60,839 bases of DNA from Streptomyces sp. NP160 (GTDB taxonomy: Bacteria; Actinomycetota; Actinomycetes; Actinomycetales; Quadrisphaeraceae). How positions within the stretch are numbered: position 1 is the first letter of the stretch; every line of letters starts with the position of its first letter. A program made the position numbers and the translations under genes. Positions 9,773 to 19,400 of the stretch are shown here, piece after piece. Below the pieces are notes generated by a model. That model had not been told where the DNA came from. It did not search any database and saw nothing but the letters and a program-made list of their open reading frames with translations. The stretch covers positions 1 to 60,839 of the forward strand of contig NZ_VDMJ01000022.1 in NCBI RefSeq assembly GCF_006335115.1. Reading direction: 5' to 3'.

Positions 9773-12079
9773 ATGACTGCCGGCGAGGAGGACGGACGGA
9801 CGTCTACCGGCTTCGCGCGGTTGCACCCCCGCATCCAGCACTGGATTTGGCAGCAGCGCTGGGACGACCTGCGCGACGCCCAAGAACGTGCGGTCGCTCC
9901 CATCCTCGCCGGTGACTGCGATCTGATCATCTCGGCCGCCACGGCCTCCGGGAAGACGGAGGCTGCCTTCCTGCCGATCTGCACAGCGCTGCTCACGGCT
10001 CAGGAGTCTCCGCCTTCCACGGCTGATGATGCCGCCGGTGCCGACGGGGTTCAGGTGCTGTACCTGGCTCCGCTCAAGGCACTGATCAACGACCAGTTCG
10101 GGCGCCTGGAAGCGCTGTGCGAGCACCTCGAGCTGCCGGTCCACCGGTGGCACGGCGACGTGGCGGGCTCACGCAAGGCCAAGGTGATCAAAGACCCTTC
10201 CGGGCTGCTCCTGATTACCCCGGAGTCCTTGGAAGCGCTGCTCGTCATCCACGGTCCCAAGGTCGGCCGCATCTTCGGCGGCCTGCGATACGTGGTGATC
10301 GACGAGATGCACTCGTTCCTGGGAACGGAGCGCGGTGCTCAGCTGCAGTCCTTGCTCCACCGCATCGAGCTGGTCCTACGACGGCGCATTCCGCGCATCG
10401 GCCTGTCCGCAACCCTGGGAGATGCGAGCGGCGCCCGTGAGTTCCTGCGGCCAGCTGACGGGGAGCGAGTGCTGGAGGTCGTGGCCGAGGACGACGGGCA
10501 GGAGCTCCAGTTTCAGCTCCGAGGCTATGAAGCAGAACCTCCCCTGCTGAGCGAGTCGGAGGCGATGGCGCTCGAGAGCGCAGGCAAGGTCGTAGAGCCT
10601 GAGGACGTGACCACCGGGGACCGGTTGGCGATCGCCGAGCACCTCTTCACCACGCTGCGGGGCTCGGACAACCTGATCTTCGCGAACTCTCGTCGAGAGG
10701 TGGAGACGTACGCCGACCTCCTGGCGAGGCGCTCTGCCCAAGCGCGCGTGCCCAACGAGTTCGTACCGCATCACGGGAGCCTGTCGAAGGACCTCCGCGA
10801 GGACGCGGAGTCGCGGTTGAAGGACAGGTCTGTGCCCGTCAACGCCGTCTGCACGTCCACCTTGGAGATGGGCATCGACATCGGCAGCGTCAACTCCATC
10901 GCGCAGCTCGGGGCGCCGCACACCGTCGCCAGCCTCCGCCAACGACTCGGACGCTCAGGGCGCCGCGGAGGCGCAGCCACCCTGCGCCTCTACGTGACCG
11001 AAGACAGCATCAGCCCGCAGACGCCTCCTCCGGATGCGCTGCGCGTCGAGCTGGTGCAGAGCATCGCCATGATCGAGCTGCTCCTGGGGAAGTGGAACGA
11101 GTCACCCGGCGCGGGAGGCCTGCACCTGTCCACGCTGGTCCAGCAGCTCCTGTCGTTGATCGCACAGCACGGGGGCGTCACCGCAGTGCATGGCCACCGT
11201 GCGCTCTGCAGCCAGGGACCGTTCGCTGGTGTCGACGCGAAGATGTTCGTGGGTCTTCTCAGGGGCTTGGGGGCCGCTGACCTCATCACCCAGAGCACCG
11301 ATGGGCTGCTCCTCCTGGGACTGGCGGGCGAGCGGATCGTCAACCACTACAGCTTCTACGCGGCCTTTGCGACCGCCCAGGAGTACCGCCTCATCGCCAA
11401 CGGGCGCAGCTTGGGAACGTTGCCGCTCGACTACCCGTTGATGTCGGGGTCGCTGCTCATCTTCGGAGGGCGCCGGTGGAAGGTCATCACCGTCGACACG
11501 CGCAACAAGGTCGTCGAACTCATCCGGTCGACCGGAGGACGCCCTCCCACGTTCAGCGGCTCCGGTGGAGAGGTCGCCGATGAGGTCAGGCGTCGAATGC
11601 GGTCTGTCCTGGCCGGCGCTGACGTGCCGACCTACTTGAACGTGGGGGCCGTGGATCTGCTGGCCGAAGGTCGGCTGAGTTTCCAGCGACTCGGGCTCGC
11701 GGCCGACCCGGTGATTGCGTGGGGAGCCGACACCTTGCTCTTTCCCTGGCGGGGGGACCGGATCATGTCGACGCTCGCTCTTGCCCTGACTGGAGCTGGC
11801 GCCGAAGTAGCGCAGGACGGCGTCTGCTTGACCATGACGAAGACGACTCGGGGGCAGGCGATCGACCGGATGACCGAGCTTCTGGATGCCGGCCCGCCGG
11901 ACCCTCTGGCCCTTGCGGCCATGGCTGGCACCAAGGTGGCCGAGAAGTACGACGACTACCTCACCGAGGAGTTGCAGAACGCGGGGTTCGCTGCCCGTTC
12001 CCTCGACGTTCCCGGCGCGTGGGCTGCACTCGAGACACTCCTCAAGGAAATCCCGGTCGAGCAGTTGAGAGATCACTGA
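9773..12079 (+). CDS. BrxHI/Lhr-like DEAD/DEAH-box helicase
   Basis: 768 residues, superfamily 2. Motif I is TASGKT (57-62), motif Ia APLKAL, motif II DEMH (177-180) and motif III SAT. Motifs V-VI are CTSTLEMGIDIGSVNS and LRQRLGRSGRRGG. The second half lacks the full Lhr-core extension and ends in a region resembling the BrxHI C-terminal part (SFYAAFATAQEYRLI, GTLPLDYPL, LIFGGRRWKVITVD). Lhr-type enzymes translocate 3' to 5' on ssDNA and unwind duplexes. It starts 4 nt after the ATPase stop; an upstream in-frame ATG at 9710 inside that gene is rejected because the added residues are out-of-frame coding of the ATPase. Probably works in complex with the two preceding products. Confidence 0.9.
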   Translation: MTAGEEDGRTSTGFARLHPRIQHWIWQQRWDDLRDAQERAVAPILAGDCDLIISAATASGKTEAAFLPICTALLTAQESPPSTADDAAGADGVQVLYLAPLKALINDQFGRLEALCEHLELPVHRWHGDVAGSRKAKVIKDPSGLLLITPESLEALLVIHGPKVGRIFGGLRYVVIDEMHSFLGTERGAQLQSLLHRIELVLRRRIPRIGLSATLGDASGAREFLRPADGERVLEVVAEDDGQELQFQLRGYEAEPPLLSESEAMALESAGKVVEPEDVTTGDRLAIAEHLFTTLRGSDNLIFANSRREVETYADLLARRSAQARVPNEFVPHHGSLSKDLREDAESRLKDRSVPVNAVCTSTLEMGIDIGSVNSIAQLGAPHTVASLRQRLGRSGRRGGAATLRLYVTEDSISPQTPPPDALRVELVQSIAMIELLLGKWNESPGAGGLHLSTLVQQLLSLIAQHGGVTAVHGHRALCSQGPFAGVDAKMFVGLLRGLGAADLITQSTDGLLLLGLAGERIVNHYSFYAAFATAQEYRLIANGRSLGTLPLDYPLMSGSLLIFGGRRWKVITVDTRNKVVELIRSTGGRPPTFSGSGGEVADEVRRRMRSVLAGADVPTYLNVGAVDLLAEGRLSFQRLGLAADPVIAWGADTLLFPWRGDRIMSTLALALTGAGAEVAQDGVCLTMTKTTRGQAIDRMTELLDAGPPDPLALAAMAGTKVAEKYDDYLTEELQNAGFAARSLDVPGAWAALETLLKEIPVEQLRDH

Positions 12080-12211
12080 TCTCTGGGGGAGGTGACGGCT
12101 CAGCCACGCCACTGGCGCGGGACAGGGGCGGAGAATTCACACAAGGTGCTTCTGATGAGTCGTTGACGCGAACTCCCTTCGGCCAGCCCGACCTAGTGGC
12201 AGCCTGAAGCG

Positions 12212-12886
12212 ATGGGGGAACAGCCCGAAGACGGGCGCTTGCCAGTAGTCGCAGTCATCGACTCCGAGGGCGAGCGGATGGCCGTGTGGTGGGTGGCCCT
12301 GGACGGGGCGACCGGCTCCGACTCGAGCCGCCTCGCGGGCGCCTGGGTGGTTCCAGCAGACCCCGACAGGCTGGTGTCGCTGGTCGCCCAGCGCCACCTG
12401 CTGATCTGCCCCGGCGCTTTGGCGCTGGCGCGCACGTCGGGACTGGAGACGCAGCCGTGGTTCGACGCCAACGGCTCCAGGACTGCCGTCCTGGACGAGC
12501 GGCGCTCGCTGGAGCAGGTGCACGCGGAGTTCCTGGCAGGTATCTCCGCCGCGCGCGCCAGGACCCTCACGGAGCCGCAGTGGCCGGTGGTCATCAACCC
12601 GCTGGAGCACATGGCGCGGGGGCGAGTTCCGGGTAGCTCGGGGCAACCCGGTGGCGCCAAGACCGCGCAGACCATCGCCGCGCCCGCCGAGAAGGAGCCT
12701 GAGGTGGGCATCGAGAGTGATCCGCTGGCGCAGTCGACCCTGAGGGTGGCGCAGTGGGTCAAACGGCTCGGTGTCTGTTGGGAGGAGCTCGAGGCAGTGC
12801 GGATCTCCCGCAAGCACCTGCGCGCCGCCCGGGACCACGACCCGCGCCCCTTCCCCATCCGTCATGGTGGGCCGGAGGCCGTGTGA
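12212..12886 (+). CDS. hypothetical protein, co-transcribed with exonuclease
   Basis: 224 residues, no family recognised. The N-terminal half looks like a compact alpha/beta domain (LPVVAVIDSEGERMAVWWVAL, GAWVVPADPDRLVSLVAQRHLLICPGALAL), and a helical middle (RRSLEQVHAEFLAGISAARAR) leads to VVINPLEHMARG. Then comes a flexible glycine/alanine stretch and a C-terminal helix. No signal peptide or membrane segment. Its TGA overlaps by one base the ATG of the exonuclease, so the two are probably translated together and may act together. The 132-bp gap from the helicase shows no terminator, so read-through from the TerB operon is possible. Only a weak purine stretch precedes the ATG. Confidence 0.7.
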   Translation: MGEQPEDGRLPVVAVIDSEGERMAVWWVALDGATGSDSSRLAGAWVVPADPDRLVSLVAQRHLLICPGALALARTSGLETQPWFDANGSRTAVLDERRSLEQVHAEFLAGISAARARTLTEPQWPVVINPLEHMARGRVPGSSGQPGGAKTAQTIAAPAEKEPEVGIESDPLAQSTLRVAQWVKRLGVCWEELEAVRISRKHLRAARDHDPRPFPIRHGGPEAV

Positions 12887-14025
12887 TGCACCCTCCGCGA
12901 CCGCGCACCCATGATGACGAGCTTCTTTCTCAGGCGTTCACGAAGGCGCTCAAGGCGGTGTCCACTGCGCTTCCGGCCGGAGACCTCGATGCAACGTCCG
13001 GGGCAAAGTCCGTCGTGGGCTCCGAGGCCGGCCCCGTCGGCCTCAGTGGGGCCGGCCAGGGGCTGGACTTCGTCGCTCTGGACGTCGAGACCGCCAACTA
13101 CCGCCGCGGGTCGATCTGCGCGATCGGCCTGGTCATCGTGCGCGGGGGGCAGATCACCGAGCGCCACGCCTGGCTGGTGAGGCCCGCGCCCGCGTTGGAC
13201 TGGTTCGACTCCTACAACACCTCCCTGCACGGCATCGGACCCGCTGACGTCGTCGCCGCCCCTAGCTTCGCTGCCAGCCTGCAGCGCCTGGTCACCGTGG
13301 TCGGTGAACTCCCAGTGGTGGCGCACAACGCAGCGTTCGACATCGGGGCGTTGCGTGACGCCTGTGACGCAGCAGACCTGGCGTGGCCCTCGCTGACGTA
13401 CGCCTGCTCCCTCGTCATGGCGCGCAGGGCTCTACCCCTCATCAGCTATCGACTCCCCATGGTCGCCGGTGCCCTCGGGGTGGACCTGCTCAGCCATCAC
13501 GACGCTGCCGCCGATGCCGAAGCCGCTGCACGGATCGTGCTGGCTATCGGTGCGCAGCGAAGAGTGACCTCGCTGGATGCCCTGGCGACCCAGCTCCTCG
13601 TCTTGCTGGGCCAGGTCGAACCCGATGCATGGCGGGGGTGTCACCGCACCTACACCTCAGGCTCTGGCGGCAAGCCGTTGCCGCCTCAAGCCAACCCTGA
13701 AGCCGATCCCCACCACTACCTCTTCGGTCAGGTGATGGTCTTCACCGGGGCGCTGTCCCTGCGTCGTGAAGACGCCTGGGCACAGGTCGCAGCGCTGGGC
13801 GCCATCCCCGAGAGCGACGTCACCAAGCGGACGAACCTGTTGGTCATCGGAGGTGGCTTCACCGGCAGCGACCCAGCCGATTTCGCGACCGGCAAGGCCG
13901 CCCGGGCTGCCGCCAAGCGCGCGAAGGGGCAAGACATCGAGGTGCTGTCCGAGACCGATCTGCTGTCGCTGCTGAACGAGACCACCACCGGCGGACGCAG
14001 ACTCCGTCGTCCAGCACCTCGCTGA
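12886..14025 (+). CDS. DEDDh 3'-5' exonuclease with C-terminal BRCT domain
   Basis: 379 residues. The exonuclease domain (about 60-225) shows all four acidic positions and the histidine: D66 and E68 in LDVETA, D152 in HNAAFDIGAL, and H205/D210 in HHDAAAD, as in the DnaQ/RNase T superfamily. A linker precedes a BRCT domain (about 280-370: GQVMVFTGALSLRREDAWAQVAALGA, TKRTNLLVIGG, KGQDIEVLSETDLLSLL) like that of DNA ligase and of DnaQ-BRCT proteins. Such enzymes trim single-stranded 3' ends, and BRCT domains bind DNA ends or partner proteins. The ATG overlaps the upstream stop by one base. Placement after the TerB-ATPase-helicase operon suggests the nuclease arm of the same pathway, which is an inference. 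Confidence 0.88.
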   Translation: MHPPRPRTHDDELLSQAFTKALKAVSTALPAGDLDATSGAKSVVGSEAGPVGLSGAGQGLDFVALDVETANYRRGSICAIGLVIVRGGQITERHAWLVRPAPALDWFDSYNTSLHGIGPADVVAAPSFAASLQRLVTVVGELPVVAHNAAFDIGALRDACDAADLAWPSLTYACSLVMARRALPLISYRLPMVAGALGVDLLSHHDAAADAEAAARIVLAIGAQRRVTSLDALATQLLVLLGQVEPDAWRGCHRTYTSGSGGKPLPPQANPEADPHHYLFGQVMVFTGALSLRREDAWAQVAALGAIPESDVTKRTNLLVIGGGFTGSDPADFATGKAARAAAKRAKGQDIEVLSETDLLSLLNETTTGGRRLRRPAPR

Positions 14026-14145
14026 CGCTCCGCACCCACAGGCGACCCTCACCCGGTCGGCACCCGTGTCCTGCTCAGTCGTGTGTCGACATCAGCGGTC
14101 AGCAGCTACAACTTGCCGGCTTCGCCAGATGCAGGCCTCCCGACC

Positions 14146-14718
14146 TCATCGCAGGGTCGAGACGTGGACGTGGTCGAAGTGGCCGCCGGTCGGCGTGCTG
14201 ACGTCATAGACCCCGCCCCCTTCATAGGTCCGCCAGCCCTCGCGCGCCCGGTTAGCGGACCAGATGCGCCCGTCCCAGATGACGTAGGCGACGTCGAGGG
14301 CCGCAGCGTTGTCCGTGAGCCAGTCGGCGATCTCCCAGCCGTACGCGCGATCCGCCGCGTCGGGGAACTGACCTGCCGTTCCGATGGTGAAGTCGCACGC
14401 CTTGCCTCGGGGATGGTCGCTCGTGGGGTTCCAGGCGTGGGCGTCCCAGCACGACGACGGAAGTTGTCCGAAGTGCAGCAGCGTCTGCTGGTAGAGCCAC
14501 GCCATCGCAGGGGTCAGGCAACTGTCCCCTCTGGTGGGGTCGGGTTCGGTGCAGCCCGTCGAGGAACCGCTGGAGGCCGTGACCGGAGGAACGCCCGCGA
14601 CCGTGCCCGTGGCATCACCGCCTACAGGCAGGGTCGGCGCGAAGCCGTAGAAGCCCCCTCCGAGGACCAGCACGACCACGAAGAGCGTGCCCACGCCCGC
14701 CACCGCGCTTCCCCTCAT
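14146..14718 (-). CDS. membrane-anchored ARB-07466/M15-like C-terminal domain protein
   Basis: 190 residues. An N-terminal membrane anchor or signal (about 6-27, VAGVGTLFVVVLVLGGGFYGF) is followed by a Ser/Thr/Gly linker and an extracytoplasmic domain. That domain has LTPAMAWLYQQTLLHFG, SDHPRGKACDFTIG and HFDHVHVS. The H-P-R-G-x-A-x-D and H-x-D-H-V-H patterns resemble zinc-ligand positions of M15/D-Ala-D-Ala-type peptidases and the ARB-07466-like C-terminal domain common in actinobacterial conjugation loci, where they could loosen peptidoglycan. The ATG at 14718 has AGAGGG 6 nt upstream; longer in-frame starts lack one. It converges on the exonuclease gene (120 bp between stops). Confidence 0.75.
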   Translation of the reverse strand: MRGSAVAGVGTLFVVVLVLGGGFYGFAPTLPVGGDATGTVAGVPPVTASSGSSTGCTEPDPTRGDSCLTPAMAWLYQQTLLHFGQLPSSCWDAHAWNPTSDHPRGKACDFTIGTAGQFPDAADRAYGWEIADWLTDNAAALDVAYVIWDGRIWSANRAREGWRTYEGGGVYDVSTPTGGHFDHVHVSTLR

Positions 14719-14948
14719 AAGGACCCTCTGACCTCGAGGGGTCGGCGAGAGTGGCCTGAGGGTCCAGAGCGTCGGCACGGCGCCCGTACGAGGCTGGGGA
14801 GTCGTGTCATGGCCTTCCGCGGTCGCCGGGGACCGGCGGGCGGAGGCACACCGGCCCCGCGAGCCAAGACGGCGGCGGTTGCATGATCGCTCTTCGCGCG
14901 GCGTCAGGCGCCCACCCACAGCAAGGCAAGCTCGCCCGCCGGAGCAGC

Positions 14949-15896
14949 TCAGCTCACGACGACGGCCTGCGCCTCGCCGATCTGCACAGCCGCGTCGGAC
15001 GTCAGGTCCATCTCCTCCTGCCCGGTCTGCCCTCCGCCGGTCCAGGTGATGGCCCAGTGGCTGGTGGCGGTCACCGTGTAGGAGTTGCCGGGCTGGCCGA
15101 CGGACGACCGCGAGTAGACGTGGCCGCAGTCAGGGGAGCGACTCGCCCCTGCGGCGTCTGTGTACGGAGTGCCTCGACCGCAGATGACCGTCGTCCCGTC
15201 ACCGAGGTCCCAGGTCACGTGCTCGACCTTCGCGGTGGCCGTGACGGTGACCCCACCTGCGGCGGCAGTCCTGGTCGTCGGCCCGAACGTTGTCGCCGTC
15301 GGTTCAGCGACCCACATCCACGCCGGCAGGCCGACCAGGCCGACGCTGTCCGCGCCGGCCTCGGGGACCATCCCGATGGTGATCGCCTGCAGCCCCATGG
15401 TGGCGATGGCCTCTTGCGCCAGCTGTGCCGGGTCCGGGCCAGCGGGTGGCGCAGCCGCCCAGAACGAGTAGGCGGTCTGGAACTGGTTGCCGATGTCGGG
15501 GGTGCAGCTGTAGACCGCTCCGTCGGTGTGGCCCTCGAAGAGGATGCTGCCGGGGAGCGGGTTCTCCGCGGAGGGCTGCACGTAGCAGTCGCGTGAGTTG
15601 GACCAGGAGCCCATGGCGCCGGAGCACGGGACGACTTTGGCGGACCAGTCGCTGTAACAGGAGGCTGCCGAGGACGACCTCCCGGACGTGCCGCCTGACG
15701 CGCTGGCGTTCTGCGTCCGGCCCGGTGCGCTGGCTCCCAGTCTGCAGTAGCCCGTGCGCACGTCGAGCTGCTGGCAGGTCGTCGTCACGCCTGCAGCCAC
15801 AGGGGGAGCCGCTGCCGCCACGTGGGCGCTGGGGACGCCGATGACCACCAGGGCGACTGCGAGCACGAAGGCCGCTCGCATCGTCATCCAGCGCAT
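14949..15896 (-). CDS. secreted PKD-like domain protein
   Basis: 315 residues with an N-terminal signal peptide (MRWMTMRAAFVLAVALVVIG, AHVAAAA cleavage zone). A cysteine-containing region follows (CQQLDVRTGYCRLG, AASCYSDWSAKVVPC, YSCTPDIGN). The C-terminal half has a PKD-like pattern (VTATAKVEHVTWDLGDG, CGHVYSRSSVGQPGNSYTVT). Proteins like this recur beside Tad/T4SS genes in actinobacteria; the exact role is unknown, plausibly a cell-surface part of the apparatus. ATG 15896 has AGGGCGAG upstream; an ATG at 15887 forming ATGA with the lipoprotein stop is the alternative. It overlaps the lipoprotein gene by 13 nt, so is co-transcribed. Confidence 0.7.
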   Translation of the reverse strand: MRWMTMRAAFVLAVALVVIGVPSAHVAAAAPPVAAGVTTTCQQLDVRTGYCRLGASAPGRTQNASASGGTSGRSSSAASCYSDWSAKVVPCSGAMGSWSNSRDCYVQPSAENPLPGSILFEGHTDGAVYSCTPDIGNQFQTAYSFWAAAPPAGPDPAQLAQEAIATMGLQAITIGMVPEAGADSVGLVGLPAWMWVAEPTATTFGPTTRTAAAGGVTVTATAKVEHVTWDLGDGTTVICGRGTPYTDAAGASRSPDCGHVYSRSSVGQPGNSYTVTATSHWAITWTGGGQTGQEEMDLTSDAAVQIGEAQAVVVS

Positions 15897-16477
15897 GGCT
15901 CGCCCTGCGCCGAGGTCCGGTCGACCGTCCAGCGAGCATCTCCTGCGGCCACCACGGTGAGGTGGACGACCGACGAGGTGGTCCGGTCCGGCGCGAGTGC
16001 AGAAGCACCTGCGTTGTCGACGACGTCCAGCGCGGAGACGTCCACGCACGCGTCGATCGTGACCGTTGGCGGAGCCTGCAGATCCGCGCCTGTCGCGGTG
16101 AGATCGGCCAGCACGACGCTGCCCGTCTGGCGCAGGCCCCTGACGCGCTGCTCCTGGACCTGCCGACGGAGGAGGTCCAGCTCCTCGCCGCTGGCCACGG
16201 AAGCGGCCTCGTCCACGGACGTCTGCGGATCGCTGAGCAGCCGGTCGGTGACCGCGTAGTACGAACGCACCGCCTCTGTGGCGGCTGCGACAGCTGCATC
16301 CGTCTCGGCGACCGCCGTGGAAGACGGTGACGGAGACGCCGTGGTGGCTGCCTCAGTGCTAGCGGCGGGAGTTGCGCCGGGGCTCGTCATGCACCCCGTC
16401 AACCCGATGGAGAGTCCGCTCAGGCAGACGACGACGGATGCGCGCCGTGCGCGCGCCAGCAGGTCACGACGAGACAT
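15884..16477 (-). CDS. predicted lipoprotein
   Basis: 197 residues with a lipoprotein signal: basic start MSRRDLLARARRA, a hydrophobic stretch and the lipobox LTGC at about residues 26-29. A Thr/Ser/Pro/Ala linker is followed by a small alpha+beta domain (AVAAATEAVRSYYAVTDRLL at its start, then VSALDVVDNAG and VVHLTVVAAGDARWTVDRT). This layout is common in lipoproteins of transfer or secretion loci, some with NTF2-like folds. It starts 14 nt inside the end of the LysM-BTAD gene. No enzymatic motif seen. Confidence 0.75.
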   Translation of the reverse strand: MSRRDLLARARRASVVVCLSGLSIGLTGCMTSPGATPAASTEAATTASPSPSSTAVAETDAAVAAATEAVRSYYAVTDRLLSDPQTSVDEAASVASGEELDLLRRQVQEQRVRGLRQTGSVVLADLTATGADLQAPPTVTIDACVDVSALDVVDNAGASALAPDRTTSSVVHLTVVAAGDARWTVDRTSAQGEPCAG

Positions 16478-19400
16478 GACGAGAGCCTTCCGAGAGATCG
16501 TCGCGGGTGCGCGCAGTTCGAGGAAGCAGCCGGGAGATGAGCTCGTGGGTCTCCTCTTCCAGGTCGTCCCCGAGCTCCTCGGCCAGGCCCGTGAACCGCT
16601 GCGCGAGGGCCTCTAGGGCCCCTCGGTTGCCCGCGAGGTGTTCCGCACGCATGGCGGCTCGCCACAGCTGTTCGGAACCGGGTTCGGCTTGCAGCCCGAC
16701 GGCTGCGGCCCGCCGAGCCTGCGCCCCGTCGCCATCGCCGAGTGCCCGTTCTGCCAGCTCGACGGCCACGTCGACGATGAGCTCGATCATGGTCTGCTTC
16801 GGAACATCGGCCCACGCGTAGCGGAACGGGTGGACGCCGGCGAAGGGCTGACCGCGGACGAGGTCGAGCGCATCGAGGAGCTGGCTGGTCGCGACCGACG
16901 ACGGATCGTCGCCCACGAGTTCGCGGAAGTCGTCCCAATCGCTCCGCACGGCCGGCGCCAGCTGGTACCCCTCGGACTTCGCGAGTGGGAGGTAGCGAGC
17001 TCCGTCTGCATCGCTGCCCAGCCATGCTCGCGTCCGCGAGATGAGCTGGTTGCGACGAGTGCGAGGCACGCGCTCACCTGGCCACAGGAGTCCGTCGACG
17101 AGGTGAGGCTGGCTGTTCGGGTACAGGGCGAGCAGCGCGACGAGCTCGGTCATGGTCGACAGGTTGTTGCTCGGGGCGGTCCCGGGCCGTGGGCCGTGCA
17201 CCTCCACCGGACCAAGGACCAGGACGCGGGGCGGCGCAGGCGCTGTGGTGCGGTCGCCGCTGTACGACCGGGCTCGCCGGGTGCGGCCGTCCTCAGCCGC
17301 CGCGTCCCCCGGCGGCGCAACGGGGTCCGTTCTCGCAGCGTCGTCGCCGGATGTCTGAGGCACCGGCGCAGCACAGTCCTCCGAGCAGGCGACCAGGGCC
17401 GGGGCGACCGCGCCCGCCTCGACCTCCTCCGCAGACAACGCGGAAGGCGGCTCTTCGAGGTTCCGAGGCGAGCCGGAGGTGGGAACGGTGGCCGTGTGGA
17501 CCGCCGTTGCGAGCAGCGCCCGTGCCTCAGCCCCCAGCTGCTGCGGGCTGAGCCGCAGGCTCAACGGCTGCAGGAGTGCAAGGTCTGCGTACTCGTCCAC
17601 GGCCAGCGTCCATGCCGTCGCTGTGATGGCGGTCGTGCTGATGACAGCGAGGGGAACGGACTGAGCACCGGTCATCAGGCGTGCGAGGCGAGCCCTCTGG
17701 TCTTCGCGGAGCGCGGAGCCGATCACGAGGACTCGGGGCCTCAGCGCGTCACCGCAGTCCCCTGAGGCTCGCCCCGCGGCGGGACGAGCCTGATGGGTGA
17801 GCGCCACGGCCTCCTGCAGGTCGGCGGCCCACCGCTCGACCTGGTCCAGCACCCCATCGACGTCATCGGTCTGCTCGACGTGAGGCACCTCGAGAGTGGT
17901 GACGAGCCCGTCGAAGGAGCCGGTGACGACGACGTCGGCCTCCGCGCCCCACGGTGACGTGGCCAGGTCGATGACGAGGGCGCTCAGCACCGCCTCGACC
18001 TCGTCTGCTGAGCCTCCCCGAGCCGACGCGATCCTCGTCTCCACACACAGCTCACCGACGGCCTCGAGGTCGACCAGGACGAGCCCGCCGTCGAGGTCCC
18101 GGCCCAGCACGACCAGGGTCGGGAAGGGGGTCGGAGCGTCGGGGCCAGGAGCCGGCTCGTCGAGCGCGGCGTGGCGGTCGAACTGCCACAGGGAGTCGTC
18201 CCCACCAGCGGCCGTGAAGGGCAGGAGGGGGAGCGCCGGCGTGCCCAGCTGCAGCTCGATGCGTTCACCGGTGAGCCGGATCGACCTCACATCGGGCAGG
18301 GCAGTGCCATCGCGGTGGCACCGAGCGCTGAGCGCCCGCAGCGCCGCGTCGAGCTGCTCCACGGTGTACGGGTCCTGCGCAGCGTGCACCTGCCGCTGCA
18401 CCGTCTGCGTCGCTGGTGGGGCTGTCGGAAGCCGCTGACCCTGACGGCGGTGGCGCTGCTGGCGGCGGCGCCGGCGGCGGATGAGCCCGGTGATCCCAGC
18501 AGCCGTCAGGCCGCTCAGAGCGACTCCTGCGCCGAGCACCCACAGGTTGATGGCGACAGCGTCGTCGACCGCATCATCACCGGAGTCGCCGGCCGCGCCA
18601 CCCCTCTCGGTGGAGACCGCCCTCGAGGACGGTGACGTGGCCCGGTTCGGCGCGGAAGCGCGCGGAGCTGCAGGCTCGACCGCTCCGACGTCAGGTGCCC
18701 GTGTCCCACCACGGGCACCTGACCCCGACGCCCCTGGCGTCTCGGTGCTCTCCTCGGCGTCCGCATTCGAGTCGAGAGGTCTCTGCGTGGGCACCGTCGA
18801 GCCCGAGGGGACCATGACGATCCAGCCGGGATAGATCTGGTCTGCGTCCTGCAGGTGGCGTCCGTCGGGCTGGGTGACGTCGCGGGTCGCGTCCACGAGC
18901 TCGGGGTAGAGCGCCCCGTCACCGAGGTGGTGCGCAGCGATGCCCCACAGCGTGTCGCCGCCGTGCACCGCGACCTGAACGGTCAGCGGAGGGGCCTGGG
19001 GCGCCTGCCCGGGTGCCAGCGACGTCGCAGGGGTCGGCGGCGAGGTGGCAGCAGCTGTCATGGCCGGCGGGGCGGCCACAGCTGCTGGCGCCACGAAGAG
19101 CACCGCGACCGAGGCGACCAGACCGCCAGCGATGCGCTGCTGCAGGCTCAGGAGGGGCAGGGGAGGCAGGCGCCAGCCTCGGACCGCAGCCAGCACTTCG
19201 AGGACGACGGCGCCTGCGAAGGAGAGCCAGGCCACGCTGGCGACGAGGGCGAGCGCTCGGAGGAAGAGGGTGCCGTCGTCGGGCGTCGTGAAGGCCGCGA
19301 CGAGGTCTGCGGTGTCGGGGAAGCTCGTCGGCACCAGCAGGGGAGCCATCTGCCCGAGCAGGAGCGGCGGACCGATGAGCAGCGTGACGAGCGCCCCCGC

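Noticed and set aside
6032-12079. Complete BREX or tellurite resistance operon
   Set aside because: Only BrxD-like and BrxHI-like parts are present; PglX, PglZ, BrxC and BrxL are missing. No TerC/TerD/TerZ genes accompany the TerB protein.
12080-12211. TTGACG at 12163 as a promoter for the unknown-exonuclease pair
   Set aside because: The only TA-rich hexamer downstream is about 25 bases away, too far for a sigma-70-type promoter.
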